This document shows positions 38,501-51,500 of a DNA stretch of 64,000 nt, piece by piece. Source of the stretch: Chlorophyllum brunneum (taxonomy: Eukaryota > Basidiomycota > Agaricomycetes > Agaricales > Agaricaceae); contig OY756143.1 of assembly GCA_963576785.1 (NCBI GenBank), forward strand, positions 1,488,001 through 1,552,000, in the 5' to 3' direction. Positions within the stretch are counted from its first letter, which is position 1. The number at the start of each line of letters is the position of its first letter. A model generated the notes under the pieces. That model worked only from the letters and a program-made list of their open reading frames with translations, did no database searches and was not told the DNA's origin. A program made the position numbers and the translations under genes.

Positions 38501-41500
38501 CTATTTATCTGAAATACCATCATTACCGACACTTGTCTGACTTCTATCTAAAGAACGCTGGCGCTGCTTTTTGGCGATCCCAAGACGGCGTGCCCGCTCT
38601 CTGTGCTCCTTCCGCTGCATTGCCTGTACCTCCTCTTCCTTTAGGATGCCAATGACCCTGCGAGCCGCCCGTGGATCCTTTCTGATAAACAGTTCTTTGA
38701 TGAACATTCTGTAGAGTGGTCGAACATGACGCTTGAATGACATATTCTGGCGAATACCAGACAATTCGAACAGTGTTTCACCAGATGGTGTTCCGAAAGG
38801 TACAGCATTAGCAGTGTGCCACCGTTCCGAAGCGGGATACCCATTCCGAATAAGATGATCGAAGAGAGATCGCAACCTCCGCGAGTCCATGAATACCCTC
38901 CAACGAAGCATAGCTTTGATGACAATATTGACCGTGGCACGATCAGGGACGTAACCATATTGCTGCACGAGGAAATCTTTCACGCGTAAAACATGTCGTA
39001 CGAGGCGCCCATTCCGCATGTTCCGGTGGAGCATGGGAGCGTGGAGGTACACGTTGCACACAGCGGTCAGGTCTTGCGACTTCAACTGTTCGTGGGACTG
39101 CTGAATGAGCCGCCTCGCCAGCCCAAAATGGCGGTTCTGTACTGAAACTTGGACAGCGGATGAAATTATCGTCCCACTGACGGGATGGGTGGCCACTAAA
39201 GGAAGTAGACGAAACAGAGCCAGCTTGACCGACCCTGATGGCCGTCGTGCGGACAAGTGCAAGAGCTCATCATGTATAGACCGAGGTGCAAGCTGATACT
39301 GCCTCGACTTCATGCCCAGGGCAAGTTTGAGCGCTCCGTTATGCATCAGGCCTTGCAGCACTTTTCGGCGTAGAACTTCAGCCCCGCCAGGTTTCACTCT
39401 CAATGAAGTAGACGCCAGTTGGAAGGTTTTGACTGCTAAGACGGACTGACGGTGGTGAAGCAGGGTGTGAATAATTCGGAGGAAAAACCGCATTGTGAAC
39501 ATGAAGGGGTTGTTAAGCATGAAAGTTTCGAGTAACTCGACAGCGAGCTGAGGTTGACGCGAGGCTATCATGATAGGCAGGAAGAACCGAATGGGATATT
39601 TCAGCTTATCAGGGATATGGACAGTTGAGTAGAGCCGTAATAGAATATCCCCCACCACTCGGGCAACTATGGGAGCCGTAGACTGCTGTCTGGTGTGTTG
39701 AAAGACAGACAAAACAGTCTCTAGCAGTTGCGTCCGCATATTGCCACTGAGAAGAGGGTCCTGAAGAAATGGAATCACTTCATTCCACTGTTGCATAACA
39801 GCCAAATGTCGCGCTAAAGGAGTCGAAGCCTCCGGCGAAACAGGAATACCATGAGAGAGACAGTCATGATAGAATTGATGAGCAAATCCAATATCGTGGA
39901 CAGCCAGTCGTTGAAGGATGTTGCGGATATATTGAGTTCGTTGGGAAGGGCTATGCGACGCGTTTCCCAATAGCGACAGTAACTTGACCCGTAACTGACC
40001 CCTGAAAGCGAGAAGACTGGCCGTGAACGAGCAATAAAGCTGTTCAACCTGACGAGTCTCGGATTCACTGTCTTGAGGGGCAACCCATAACCCCTGCAAC
40101 GGCATGTGATCCATGCAGGCATCCAGCAATAGTTCATCTTCCAGATGAGCGGCAATCCGAAGAAATATGATCAAAATCGCACGATCAACCTCTCTAGGCC
40201 TACCAATTGCGGCGATATCCTTCCAAAAACGCCAGAACGAACGTGCGACGCCCTGCATATCCCCTCGCCTGGGAGAGGCTGTTGTCTTGCCAAGTGATCT
40301 GTCCAAAATTGCCAGGCCAATAATCGCTCTCCATTCGTGACTATTAGAAGCCATTTCGAGCACCGGCGAGCTGGGAAGTTCCTGTGGTAATAGCCACATG
40401 GCGATAAGAACGAGGTTATGGAAACGTTCTTTGACAGGAATTTCCTCCGCAAGACTAGCACGAACGCAATCCGTGACCCACAAGGAAACGCATGTCGAGC
40501 GATCCGATTTCTGATAACAAGGGAAAATTGAAGCCGCGAAGGCTGTGATAATGCCATCAAGACTGTGAGGAATGGAAGTCTGTGCAACGGAAGTAAAATG
40601 GGAAATACGGTGCAAGAACAGATCAAGGATTCTGGATTTTTGAGTCAACGGAAGACCGTTTCCACTGTGCAGGATAACCTTCCACAAAAGATTGACAACA
40701 TCCCGATGGGGATTGTGCTGTTTCGCAAGGACTGCGAACAGGATGTGCAGAGCGCCGTGAAAATCGGAAGTCGAGGGAAGGCCAAGGAAGGCATCGAGGT
40801 AAGGGATGAGAACAGGCGGTTCATATTGCACGCAGCGAGGGATGCGTGAGCGATAGCTCTTAGCCAGCTTCCGCATATCTGAAGCACAAAGTCAAGAGCG
40901 AGAAAACACATATCCTCACGTAACACACCTGGGGAACCGGTTAACTTTAATTGCTCCAGATATGCTCTCATCGACCAAAAGCTCTCTCTCTCGCCTAACA
41001 CATGGCCCATTCTTTCTTTCTCCTCAGCAACGCAAATGACCTCTTTCCAGTAGTTATTCATGCCCACGTCTTCCTGGATGCGTCCTCCATACCTGCCGTA
41101 GTATTTGCGTCCACTCCCATTATCAGAAGCGGTTCCGAATAGACATAACAGCTCACTGCTTTGCTTCGCATTTAAATTGCGCAGCAACTCCGAACCAAAG
41201 GTACGGGTTACGGATTTCAAGACATCCGCAATCGGCTTCTTGGGGGAGCTAGAAGCGGTGTTATCGACGAGATCTCGTACGAGCCTAACAGCACTGGCAA
41301 GATCTCCAGGAATAACGGGTACGAAGGCCTCAGCAGGATCAACGGGCGAATCCCGGAGCAAGGCGATGTCTGTCGTCCTTGGAGCTTCTATATGATGTTG
41401 CGATGTTTCCCCCGTTCTACATACAATCCCGGGGGAACCTGAATCCATATGGGTACGCAGTGAGCAAGTGGAGATAGCTTCTGGGTTGGACACAGGCGGT

Positions 41501-41920
41501 CGCTGCACGAGTCCTTGCGCGAATAAAACACCCATGCTATCTCCCTGCGTCCACTTTCCACCGGGCCCAGTCTCTAGTTGATCTTGAGAGGGAAGAGAAT
41601 CCCTGAGCGACTCTGGGAGAAAATGAACAAAGCCATAGTGGGTATGACCCAGAGTCAACGTTGAACCGCGAACAGTTGAACCAGTGTTGGTCCCAGGCTC
41701 ATTCTGAGCCTTTGTGTGCCTCAAGGGCCCATCCCATGAATTAAGTTTGGTAGCATAAGATGCACGTCGATCCGTCACATCCTGTGAGGGCCTTGAAACC
41801 CAAGTTAACAATTGGAACCCTGCCAACAAAAACACATACCACGGAATAAAAACGTTCTTTGAACCATGTCTGTTGCGCAAACAAAGAATTAGCTGGCAGC
41901 ATCGCAACATTCCATTGCAT
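38501..41920 (-). CDS. Large PPR-like mitochondrial protein of unknown role, 1,103 aa
   Basis: Exons 41840-41920, 40929-41781 and 38501-40878 join in frame. The N-terminus (MLPANSLFAQQTWFKERFYSV after an optional earlier Met at 41920) is basic and lacks acidic residues until late, suggesting mitochondrial import. The C-terminal 800 residues are a run of helix pairs with PPR-like spacing, for example RVVGDILLRLYSTVHIPDKL, ASRQPQLAVELLETFMLNNP and GYVPDRATVNIVIKAMLRWR, and a strongly basic tail (RKEHRERARRLGIAKKQRQR). PPR proteins bind organellar RNA. I infer a similar role, but no strict 35-residue repeats are certain. It is divergent from RPP0. Confidence 0.75.
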
Positions 41921-42419
41921 GAAGAGTATAGCCGCGCAATTTCGCGACCGAACACCACGCGTCACGGCCTGGCAAATAGGATGGATATATTCCCGGCTCT
42001 GCCGCTGTTGGTGACGCGTAACGCGAGAGTGCCGTAGCCGGGACGAACAAGAACTATGCGCAAAGGTGGAGGAAATGGTTGGCCACCCGGTTAGAGTGCA
42101 GGAGCACGTGCATGAAGGTGCATCGGCCACACCCGAGTCGGAACTCTAACCTTAGACAAAACTTCCCAGGATCTCTACACACAAAACTGATACACAACAG
42201 TTGATATTCGCCCTCAACACAAGTTGCCTTGAAAAATCCATTGGCACTACCTGGTTCGTCTGTCTCGCAGAAATACTTACCACGGGACCTCAATTTAAAA
42301 CAGGAGCAGAGGTCAATAGGGAGGTCAACTTGAACTCACGATCTGTCAATTCAATCGGTGTGTACCTCTTCATGCGGGTGAACGAAGAAACCTCATACAC
42401 CAACAGATAACAAAAAATC
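41921..42419. promoter_or_regulatory. Divergent promoter of the PPR-like gene and RPP0
   Basis: 499 bp between the two start codons. Apart from a CAACA-rich leader just before RPP0, no specific element is recognised. Confidence 0.5.
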
Positions 42420-43512
42420 ATGGGTGCCTCTCGCGCAGACAAGGAACTCTATTTCGAGAAACTCAAGGAACTCCTCAACACCTACCGTGCGGCCCTACTT
42501 CCCAACCTATGGTTGAGGTTCATACTAATTACCTCCCAGCCTCCATTTTCATCGTCAACGTTGACAATGTTGGCTCCAACCAGATGCACCAGATCCGCGT
42601 CGCACTCCGTGGCAAAGGTATTGTTCTGATGGGCAAGAACACCATGGTTCGCCGTGCACTACGTATCATCCTCCCCGAATATCCGCAATTCGAACGCCTC
42701 CTTCCTCACGTCAGGGGTAACATTGGCTTTGTTTTCGCTAGTGGTGATCTCAAAGAAGTCCGTGACATTATCGTCGCGAACAAGGTTGCTGCACCCGCGC
42801 GTGCTGGTGCCTTTGCTCCCAAAGACGTCACCGTTCCTGCCGGCAACACTGGTATGGAACCTGGAAAAACATCCTTCTTCCAGGCTCTTGGAATCCCGAC
42901 TAAGATTGCCCGTGGTACCATTGAAATTGTCACTGACGTTAGGGTTGTCGTCGCCGGCACTCGAGTCGGACCATCCGAGGCTACTCTCCTCAATATGTTG
43001 AATATTTCACCCTTCACCTATGGGATGACCGTCGTCCAGATTTACGATTCCGGCAACACTTTCTCGCCTGAGGTTCTTGATATCGGAGAGGAAGAACTCG
43101 TTGGTCGCTTCCTCACTGGAATCAAGACTATTGCTGCTATTTCCCTTGCTCTGAACTACCCTACCATTGCCTCTGTCGTTCACTCACTTGTTAACGCCTA
43201 CAAGAACCTCATCGCGGTCTCCTTGTCAACTGATTACACCTTCGAGGGGGCTGAGAAGGTGATGAGGCTAGTTGACTTCTTCTTGAAAAGTAAGCTGAGG
43301 ACATGAACAGGTCAAAGAGTACCTTGCAAACCCTGAAGCTTTTGCTGCTGCTGCTCCTGCTGCCACTGCCGCCGCCGCTGCCGATGCTCCCAAGGCTGAA
43401 GAGAAGGAAGAGGAAAAAGAGGAATCCGACGATGATATGGTGGGTTTACAATGGCGTCATATTCATGCGGCATCTGATAAATATCCAATAGGGCTTCGGT
43501 CTCTTTGATTGA
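42420..43512 (+). CDS. RPP0: 60S acidic ribosomal protein P0
   Basis: Exons 42420-42486, 42540-43258, 43311-43439 and 43492-43512 give 311 residues. [52 protein letters not shown] and [19 protein letters not shown] are diagnostic. The last exon of seven codons supplies the universal stalk tail, giving EESDDDMGFGLFD, which binds elongation factors. P0 anchors the P1/P2 stalk on 25S rRNA. The Ala-rich hinge before the tail is normal for the family. Codon use is strongly biased, consistent with high expression. Confidence 0.96.
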
Positions 43513-44095
43513 AAAGCACAGGAGGAGCCTTGCCCGGAGTTGTTCCATAGTAGCCCGTTGTACAGTTGCTCTGGTGGACAAATTGTCAATGTTTTTCATT
43601 GCCATGTGCATAATTAAGATACCTCGAGATAGCCGGAATAACGTCGGGCCGAACTCAATAGATGTAGTCATTCGGAGCCGGAAGAAACAGGAGAGATGGA
43701 TTTCAGGAAGCCGGAGGATACACCTTGTATACAACATGACATGACATAAATTGAGCCAACTACGCTACCACAAAAGCTCAGGTGAACAAATGCATGACGG
43801 TGGTGACGTCTGATGGTGTCGTAGGGAGGCCCAGCTGCGAGTAAGGAATGACGAGAGCGTGACACACAAGGTGAATGCACGCAGACAGTAGCCGGGTGAT
43901 ACGTCGTCTGCTGTTTTTCTCCGGTCAGGATCAAACGTTCCTCGATCCGATTATCTTTCCCAATTCGGAAGTGCGCCTTCGGTTTTGGGCCCCTTTCGCT
44001 CGATACTCGACGGTTCATATATCTTCACCCTTTCCGTACAACCCTCCACCATCCCTCTCCTTCCTCCTCACTACCACAAGTACCCGTCTCCCACC
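43513..44095. other. RPP0 3' region and TPS1 promoter
   Basis: 583 bp between two plus-strand genes. The last 80 bp are C/T-rich, typical of highly expressed fungal promoters, and hold one CCCCT stress-element core near 43990. No gene seen. Confidence 0.45.
44018..44022 (+). promoter_or_regulatory. Possible TATA element of TPS1
   Basis: TATAT within CATATATC, about 75 bp upstream of the TPS1 start codon and followed by a pyrimidine-rich leader. Position is plausible; the match is imperfect. Confidence 0.3.
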
Positions 44096-45902
44096 ATGGA
44101 CAAGTCGGGAGGTCACCTCATCGTCGTCTCCAACCGCCTCCCCGTAACCATCACCAAGGACTCAGAGGGCGAGTACCACTTCAAAATGTCCTCCGGCGGG
44201 CTGGTTTCTGCACTCTCCGGCTTCAAAAAGTCTCTCAATTTCACCTGGATCGGCTGGCCTGGCTTCTTCATTCCCCCGAAAGATCGCGTTCATGTCGACA
44301 AGCGGCTGATGGAGGAATACTCCTGCCAAGCAGTTTATCTCGACGATGACGTCGCCGACCGTCACTACAACGGGTTTTCTAACTCAATACTATGGCCCCT
44401 CTTTCACTACCACCCTGGAGAAATGAATTTCGATGAGTCCAATTGGTTGGCGTATAGACAAGCGAACATGCAGTTTGCGGAGGTAGTCCGCCAGCAAATC
44501 ACACCTGGGGCAATGGTGTGGGTTCAGGACTATCATCTCATGCTCTTGCCCATGCTCCTACGTGGACTGATTGATGGGCGCAACGTTGGAGACTTCACTC
44601 AGGAGCAGCTGTCTCGGATCACAGAGGGAATTGAGGGCGAGGAGTTTGGGTCACCCACCGCAGCCAGCATTCCCGGCATCAAGATTGGATTCTTTCTCCA
44701 TACTCCCTTCCCGAGTAGTGAAATTTACCGGTGCGTCTTAATGTGCACTCAATGTGTCTCCTTTTTCACCTTTTCTTTTAGGATCTTACCTGTACGACGC
44801 GAAATTTTGTACGGTGTTCTCTATTGTGACCTCATTGGCTTCCACACCTATGACTACGCACGCCATTTCTTGTCGTCATGTACACGTATCCTTGGTCTAC
44901 CGACGATGCCAAATGGCGTGGAATTCGAGGGTCGGCTGGCTCATGTTGGGACTTTTCCCATTGGAATTGAACCGAGCTCATTCATTGATGTATGTTCCCC
45001 CCGATTCTGCTACGAACCGATTCTCACACTTAGATATCGAAGAATCTGGGAAAGCAAACCGTCAAGGATCGTATCAGTCAACTAGAACAGCGTTTTAGCG
45101 GAGTTAAACTTATCGTCGGAGTTGATCGCCTGGACTACATCAAGGGTGTCCCACAAAAGTTGCATGCGGTGGAACTGTTCCTCACACAGCACCCCGAATG
45201 GATAGGCAAAGTAAGTGGTGATTATATGGTAGGATTATTTGCTCACTGTCCTGGTTCCTCGCTCTAGGTTGTCCTCGTCCAACTTGCAGTCCCATCACGC
45301 CAGGATGTAGAAGAGTATCAGAACCTGCGGTCAACAGTTAATGAACTCGTCGGCAGGATCAACGGTCGATTCGGCACTGTCGAGTTTATGCCAATCCACT
45401 TCATGCACAAGAGTCTACCATTCGATGAGTTGTGCGCGTTGTATGCTGTCAGTGACGTGTGCCTGGTCTCTAGCACTAGAGATGGAATGAACCTAGTACG
45501 TCGATTATAGGAACTCGTGTGCTGGTTGGTGACCCTCTGGTGCAGGTATCCTACGAGTACATTGCTTGCCAGCAAGCTCGGCAGGGCGTCATGATCCTTT
45601 CCGAATTCGCGGGCGCTGCCCAGAGCCTCAACGGGTCGATTGTTGTCAACCCTTGGGACTCACAGCAAGTCGCCGATGCTATTCACGAGGCAGTGACTAT
45701 GGACGCTGCTACGAGGGTGGAGAACCACCGTAAATTGTTCAAGTACGTGAACAAGTACACTGCTGCATTCTGGGGTAGCAGCTTTATCAAAGAGATGAGC
45801 CGCATCGACGCCGACGATCTGGACAAAAGTAATCAAGCTGTAGCGGAAACGCTCGTCAACGGGGTTCTTCATAACACAACGCAAACTGTTGTTTCCGCCT
45901 GA
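44096..45902 (+). CDS. TPS1: Trehalose-6-phosphate synthase (UDP-forming)
   Basis: Five exons (44096-44730, 44782-44989, 45034-45210, 45268-45495, 45546-45902) give 534 residues. It is a GT20 glycosyltransferase that joins UDP-glucose and glucose-6-phosphate in the cytosol. Family motifs: LIVVSNRLPV, SSGGLVSAL, TWIGWPG, NGFSNSILWPLFHY, VWVQDYHLMLLP, FFLHTPFPSSEIYR, IGFHTYDYARHFLS, GVDRLDYIKGVPQKL, SSTRDGMNLVSYEYIACQ and SEFAGAAQSL. Its length matches Tps1 without a fused phosphatase domain. Trehalose made this way protects against heat and drying and restrains glycolytic influx in yeasts. Confidence 0.96.
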
Positions 45903-47114
45903 TTTCTAGACTATATTTCGCTACCTTGTTACCTAGATGTAATGTTATTGTATTGTTCAGATTCGAATCGCTGCTCTCATGGTTTTCCTTTCAATGGTTT
46001 TTCGTCGGCTCTTAAATAGAGGATATAGTTTCAGAACAATGCACACTTTGATTTTATGTACAAAGATAGTCCACAGACTTAGAATCAGCAGAAGAGACGC
46101 TCTTGGAATGTTTGATGCACGAGGTATTGGTTAAACCGTTATACGCGTTAAGAAGTCTGATAGGCTGTTGGAGTTAACTATTTTGAGGTACACGGGAATG
46201 ATCCGGTGCTGAAAGAAGGCACCTGCAGATATATTTAGAACATCTGCACAGCCAAAACCCAACAAATAGCGGCCAGACGGCTTCCAGCCTGCAACGATTT
46301 CTAAACGGGAGCTGCTAGACAGTCTCGGTGCCCAAGAAGCTAAGGAATGCGGTGACCACGCGGTGGTGACAGACATAGCCTCAAGCACGAGATTTGTAAA
46401 ATAGAATATACCCTGGAACCTCGGCTCAGCACCCAGCGTCCAGTACGTCTTTCGACACCAGTTCCATGGAATAAGCCGTTGCTCCTGGCACAGTCCCGCA
46501 ATTCGGCCAGCTGGTCTTGGTATCCGTTTTTTGATCGTGTAGTGACACATCATGGACAAAACCTCGTACCCACAGGCGCTACTCCGCTGGATCCAGGATA
46601 CGCGAAAGTACTGCGCCGTGAGTAGGTTACTTGAGAAGATAAAACAAGCCTTTACCTATGTGACTAATCTTTTTATTTTATGAAAGGAGAAACGACCCCA
46701 GATCAGTGTGAGACTTTTGCTCACCAAAACTCCTTTGGTCGTCAACGCCTAGCGCCGCCGAACCTTGGCTCAGGCTCAGGTAGCAATGTGGCGATACCTT
46801 CATTGTATGCGGGGTTCTTCTGGAAAAAAAAATAGAATCATTTTTGTCGCGGTGGGAAAAACGGACAGTGAAATTCAGACAATAAACGGAAAGTCTTATC
46901 TTTCTTGGCGACGTTGCTCTGGGCTGGGCACCCCGGATGAGAACCCCCCACCACGACCCGAGGCTAGACAAGACTTAAATAGTCGGCCACTGAGCTGCGC
47001 AGTCTTCACGGTCTATGGAAACACAGCCTACCTGTCAACTATGGAAGAAGGTTCTAAACAAGTACTTGCATAACTACTGACACTGTATGTGTCATCTAAG
47101 CGGCGATAATTTAA
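45903..47114. other. Gene-poor region after TPS1
   Basis: 1.2 kb. A 142-codon minus-strand frame at 46131-46559 has no recognisable motif and is probably spurious. Nothing else is supported. Confidence 0.45.
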
Positions 47115-47207
47115 GGCGGACTGGCGTAATGGTTAACGCGCCAGTTTCCGGTGTAGAACTTTCTGCAGCGAGCTGGAGATTTCTGGGTTCGAGTCCCAGG
47201 TTCGTCG
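47115..47207 (+). tRNA. tRNA-Arg (anticodon CCG) with intron
   Basis: The acceptor stem GGCGGAC pairs with GTTCGTC (two G-U pairs). The D stem GCGT pairs with ACGC, the anticodon stem CCAGT pairs with GCTGG, and the T arm is CTGGG-TTCGAGT-CCCAG. The 26-base anticodon region begins TTCCGG, giving anticodon CCG, and is best read as a 7-base loop with an intron of about 19 bases after position 37. A genomic CCA happens to follow the discriminator base. Confidence 0.85.
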
Positions 47208-48560
47208 CCATTGTTTTTCGCACAGAACCCTCTTGATTAGACCACCCTTACTACCTGTTGGGAGCCGAGAACCACTTGAAAATCATGCACAGCATATCAA
47301 TGCCTCAATCCTCTACTACTAGTTGATTGACTGTGTATTGCGCGAGTTGAGCACCAGCTGATCAATGCTGTTTTATGATTGGCTTCAAAGGATGTTATAT
47401 CCACTTCCGGCACAGTTATGTACTCATCAGAATCTGACAACCACATGTATGAGCTTTCACAAAAAGTTGATCCACATACGGTGTCATTTGTACTCTTCAT
47501 TTTCAAGGGCCAAGCCGTAGTTTTACAAGCTATGCATGGCGGATGTAAGCTTCTGAAGTAGCCGGACCGACTTTACGGTGGCTCCATACCTCCGTCGGGG
47601 TGAGGTGGGGTACGGTGATCCGCAGTCGCTGCAATGGCTATATGGGGTGTAATGAGTCTGGGCGAAGAAATCTGGGTATGTCATGTTGAAGTGGTGGCAT
47701 GGAGTAGTTGTGTGGTATTCAATTGGGCAGTGATGGGTCGACAGGGACACCACTTCGGGAATTCTGTGGCACAATTGCTGTGTCGATAGCCCAGGATGAC
47801 GTGTGATATTACCTACACAGTAGGTGTTGGCTTGTCGAGGGTGAGCATTGGTTACCATAACGGTCGTTGTTGTTGGGGGTGTTGTTTTCCCGATATCAGT
47901 GGGATTAAGCTGTGATGGTCTAAAGGGAAAGGGTGAGTCGGGCAAGCCCAGCACAAATTTCTTTCCAACTGCGCATCACGCAGACCGGGTTCCTAAGAAA
48001 AGAGGGTTTCAGATGGGCGGGGTCGGTATAGAATATTGAGTCGAAGCAGTGTAAACGTTGTCTTGTATACAAAGTCAGCCGATGAGGTATCGCTATTACA
48101 GCTATTCTCGGATGTCGGGACGTCGGGATGGGTCCTAGACCTCTCTGTCACACCGGATGTGAGGATTAATGTCAGTAGGGTTGTGGTACAAGGCACTTGC
48201 TGTTGCGTTATGTGCTCAGCTGAAGCGCACGATCAATGCATTGTAGTTTGGCCTGGTGGTCTTAGAAAGTGACATGGTGCTGGTGATCGATCACTGAGGA
48301 GAGGAGTAAAGATCTTGGGCTGAGGCTTGGTTGACATCATATGCTACGAACTACTGGCAAGTTATTCGAGGCCAGAGCTGCTGTTACTCATCTACACACG
48401 TTGGTTCGTGATGGTTCCGTATTCGAGTGACTGGGTCCAATCCACCACGCGGAGGTTGGGCCAAGCTTGGCACGCCTGGGAATATTAATAAAAGCTGTGT
48501 ATGAACGTTCATTGAAATACGGCTGAGGCAGGTTCTGCCTTGGTTCTTCCCCACCATCTC
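47208..48560. other. Gene-poor region before the Ca2+-ATPase
   Basis: 1.35 kb holding the tRNA terminator and the promoter of the downstream pump. Short open frames show no recognisable motif. Confidence 0.45.
47214..47218 (+). terminator. Pol III terminator of tRNA-Arg
   Basis: A run of five T residues seven bases after the mature 3' end, the usual RNA polymerase III stop signal. Confidence 0.7.
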
Positions 48561-51500
48561 ATGGCAGACGAAGACTCGAACATTCCCTCTATCAACGTCA
48601 CAGACACTGCCAACTCGACTCCCGCTCTCCACGTCGACCCAGTCGTTGCCCACAACACTACTCTCCTCACCCCCGCATCTCTTCCTCCCCCCTCTCCCTC
48701 TCCCTCGGAATATTCGTCAACCTCGACATATCCACCTTCTCCTACAATATCCGTACATTCGAGCAATCAATTCAAGACCACTCTTGCACTTCGTGACAAC
48801 CAGCCCGATGACAAGTCCGCTCTTTCTACTCTGGGGATGCTCACCCCCCAGAACGCCGAGTCCAGCAGACACAAGAGAAAATCTAGCAATGCCACTATGA
48901 GCAGTTCCATTACAGAGGCGGACGTAGAAATGGGGGATGTGGCCAAGGTGCACTCCTCTGCGACTTCCCTTACCCACGTCGATCCTCATGCGTCATCGAC
49001 TCCCAAGTCTTCTGAATCTACAAAGTCCGGGAAGAAGGATTCCAAAGAGAAGAAGAAGAAGAAGAAAAATTCGACTGACGAGCATGAGGGTAAGACGGCC
49101 CACCAGCTGGAGCTCCTGCAGGACGAAGGTCTTGACCCTACTCCCTTTGCGTTCAAACCCTATCAACTCGCTCATATGCTTGACCCCAAAAACCTCGAAA
49201 CCCTCAAGGGCTTCGGTGGAGTTGGCGGTTTGCTGCGTGGCCTTGGGACTAGTCCCGAGCATGGTCTTTCTGCCAAGTCCCTTCCCAGGTCAGGAACGGT
49301 CAAATCCATCGCCTCAGCCAAGTCCAAGAGCAATCTCCCCACCATCACCTTAACTGAACCGAGTGGTCTCGTTCGCGAGCCGTCGAGTGCTGAGGATCAT
49401 CCTGCATATATGGCCACTTTCGACGACCGTAAACACGTGTTCGGTGAAAATCTATTGCCTCAGCGGCGTAGTAAATCACTCTTGGAGCTTATGTGGCTCG
49501 CGTTGAAGGATAAGGTTTTGGTGCGTCCCCACTGCCATTCAGTAAGCATGAAAGCGTTATCGTTAAGACGTTTCTTCGTAGGTTCTTCTTTCAATCGCTG
49601 CGGCCATTTCCCTTGCTCTGGGCCTTTTTCAAGATTTCGGTACTACCCGTGAACCCGGACAACCACCAGTTGAATGGGTGGAAGGTGTCGCAATCATGGT
49701 CGCCATCGCCATTGTGGTATGGCTTTCCTCTGGGCTTGTTTTATATCATAAACCAATGCTCGAATGCTAGGTTCTTGTTGGTTCCCTCAATGATTGGCAA
49801 AAGGAACGTCAATTCAAGCAGTTGAATGAAAAGAAGGAAGAACGTGGTCTCAAGGTGATCCGAGATGGTCAGGAGAAGGTTATCGATGTCAAGGTCCGTT
49901 TCAGCACGTTATTTTGCTACCGTATCTTGACCGTATCCTAGGAGGTTCTCGTGGGCGATATTGCACTTCTGGAACCGGGTGAAATCATTCCCTGCGATGG
50001 TGTCTTCCTCTCGGGCCATAACGTCAGGTGTGATGAATCCGGTGCCACGGGAGAGTCGGATGCCATCCAAAAAGTCTCTTACGATGAATTGCTCGGGCTC
50101 ATGAACAAACACGATGTTGTTCATACAGACTGCTTTATCCTAAGCGGCAGTAAGGTTCTCGAAGGTGTCGGAAAATATGTTATCGTAGCTGTTGGCACTA
50201 AGAGCTTCAACGGCCGTATCATGATGGGTACGCAATAACCACTAGTTGCCATCCATGCGATTGACCTAGTCAACAGCATTGCGAGGCGATATCGAGAACA
50301 CTCCTCTTCAGATTAAGCTTAACAACCTCGCGGAGCTGATCGCCAAAGTAGGCTCTGCGGCTGGTCTTCTACTCTTCGTAGCTTTGATGATTCGGTTCTT
50401 TGTCCAACTGGGCACCAATAATCCTGAACGGTTAGCCTCTTCACCCATAGCTATTAATGAATTAACGCTCAAGTGATTATAGAACACCGAGTCAAAAGGG
50501 CATGGCCTTCGTGGATATTCTTATCATTTCTGTGACCCTGATTGTTGTTGCTGTTCCCGAAGGCATGTTCCACACGTTTTACTCTGCCTCACATAGCTCA
50601 TTTCGCGTGCAGGCCTCCCGCTTGCCGTCACATTGGCATTGGCGTTCGCCACGAAACGCATGACTTACGAGAAGTTGTTGGTCCGCGTTCTCGGCTCATG
50701 CGAGACCATGGCCAATGCTTCAGTCGTCTGCACTGACAAAACCGGTACCCTCACACAAAACGTGATGACTGTCGTTGCCGGCTCGGCTGGTATCCATGCG
50801 AAGTTCGTCCATCAATTGAACGACAATGCCGGGCGCTCGAACGCGGGGGACAAAAGCGAAACCCGCAAGCACCATGAGGACTTTTCTATCGACCAAACCA
50901 ATCTCAATGATGTGCTATCGCCTCAACTTCAGGATCTCTTCAACGAGGCTATTGCCGTCAACTCTACTGCCTTTGAGGATGTTGATCCTGAGTCCGGGGA
51001 GACCATTTTTATTGGGAGCAAGACAGAAACAGCTCTTTTACAGTTCGCCAAAGACCTTGGATGGCGCAATTTCCGGGAAACTCGCGAGAGCGCCGATATC
51101 ATTCAGTTGATTCCCTTCTCCAGCGAGCGCAAGTCAATGGGTGTCGTCATCAAGTTGTCAGATGGTTCATATCGTCTTTATGCGAAGGGTGCTTCGGAGA
51201 TTTTGTCCAAGAAATGCACTTCCCATGTCGTCGTCGATCAGGACGGTAACTTTGAGGCCAACGGGGCTGTTGAAACCAGGCCTATTGATGATCTTGCCCA
51301 GGACAACGTCAGTCGCACTATCATTTTCTATGCGAACCAGTCCCTGCGCACCCTCGCCCTCTGCTACCGGGACCTTCCAACGTGGCCGCCTGCAGGCTCG
51401 ATGCTATCTGAGCAGCACGAGGCAAGGCTCCATTACACTGTTATTCTTTTCGTCAGCTAATATCGACTACCATCAGGTTCCTTGGGAGGATCTTTCTCAA

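Noticed and set aside
43291..43310. A 21-nt intron at the end of the long RPP0 exon
   Set aside because: Too short; the donor at 43259 gives a 52-nt intron and the universal AEKVKEYL sequence.
43472..43480. A second ATCTGATAA, in the last intron of RPP0
   Set aside because: The non-palindromic 9-base consensus is expected about once in 64 kb by chance, and this lies inside a ribosomal protein gene.
46131..46559. 142-codon minus-strand frame after TPS1
   Set aside because: No family motif, no intron-joined extension, and composition like noncoding DNA.
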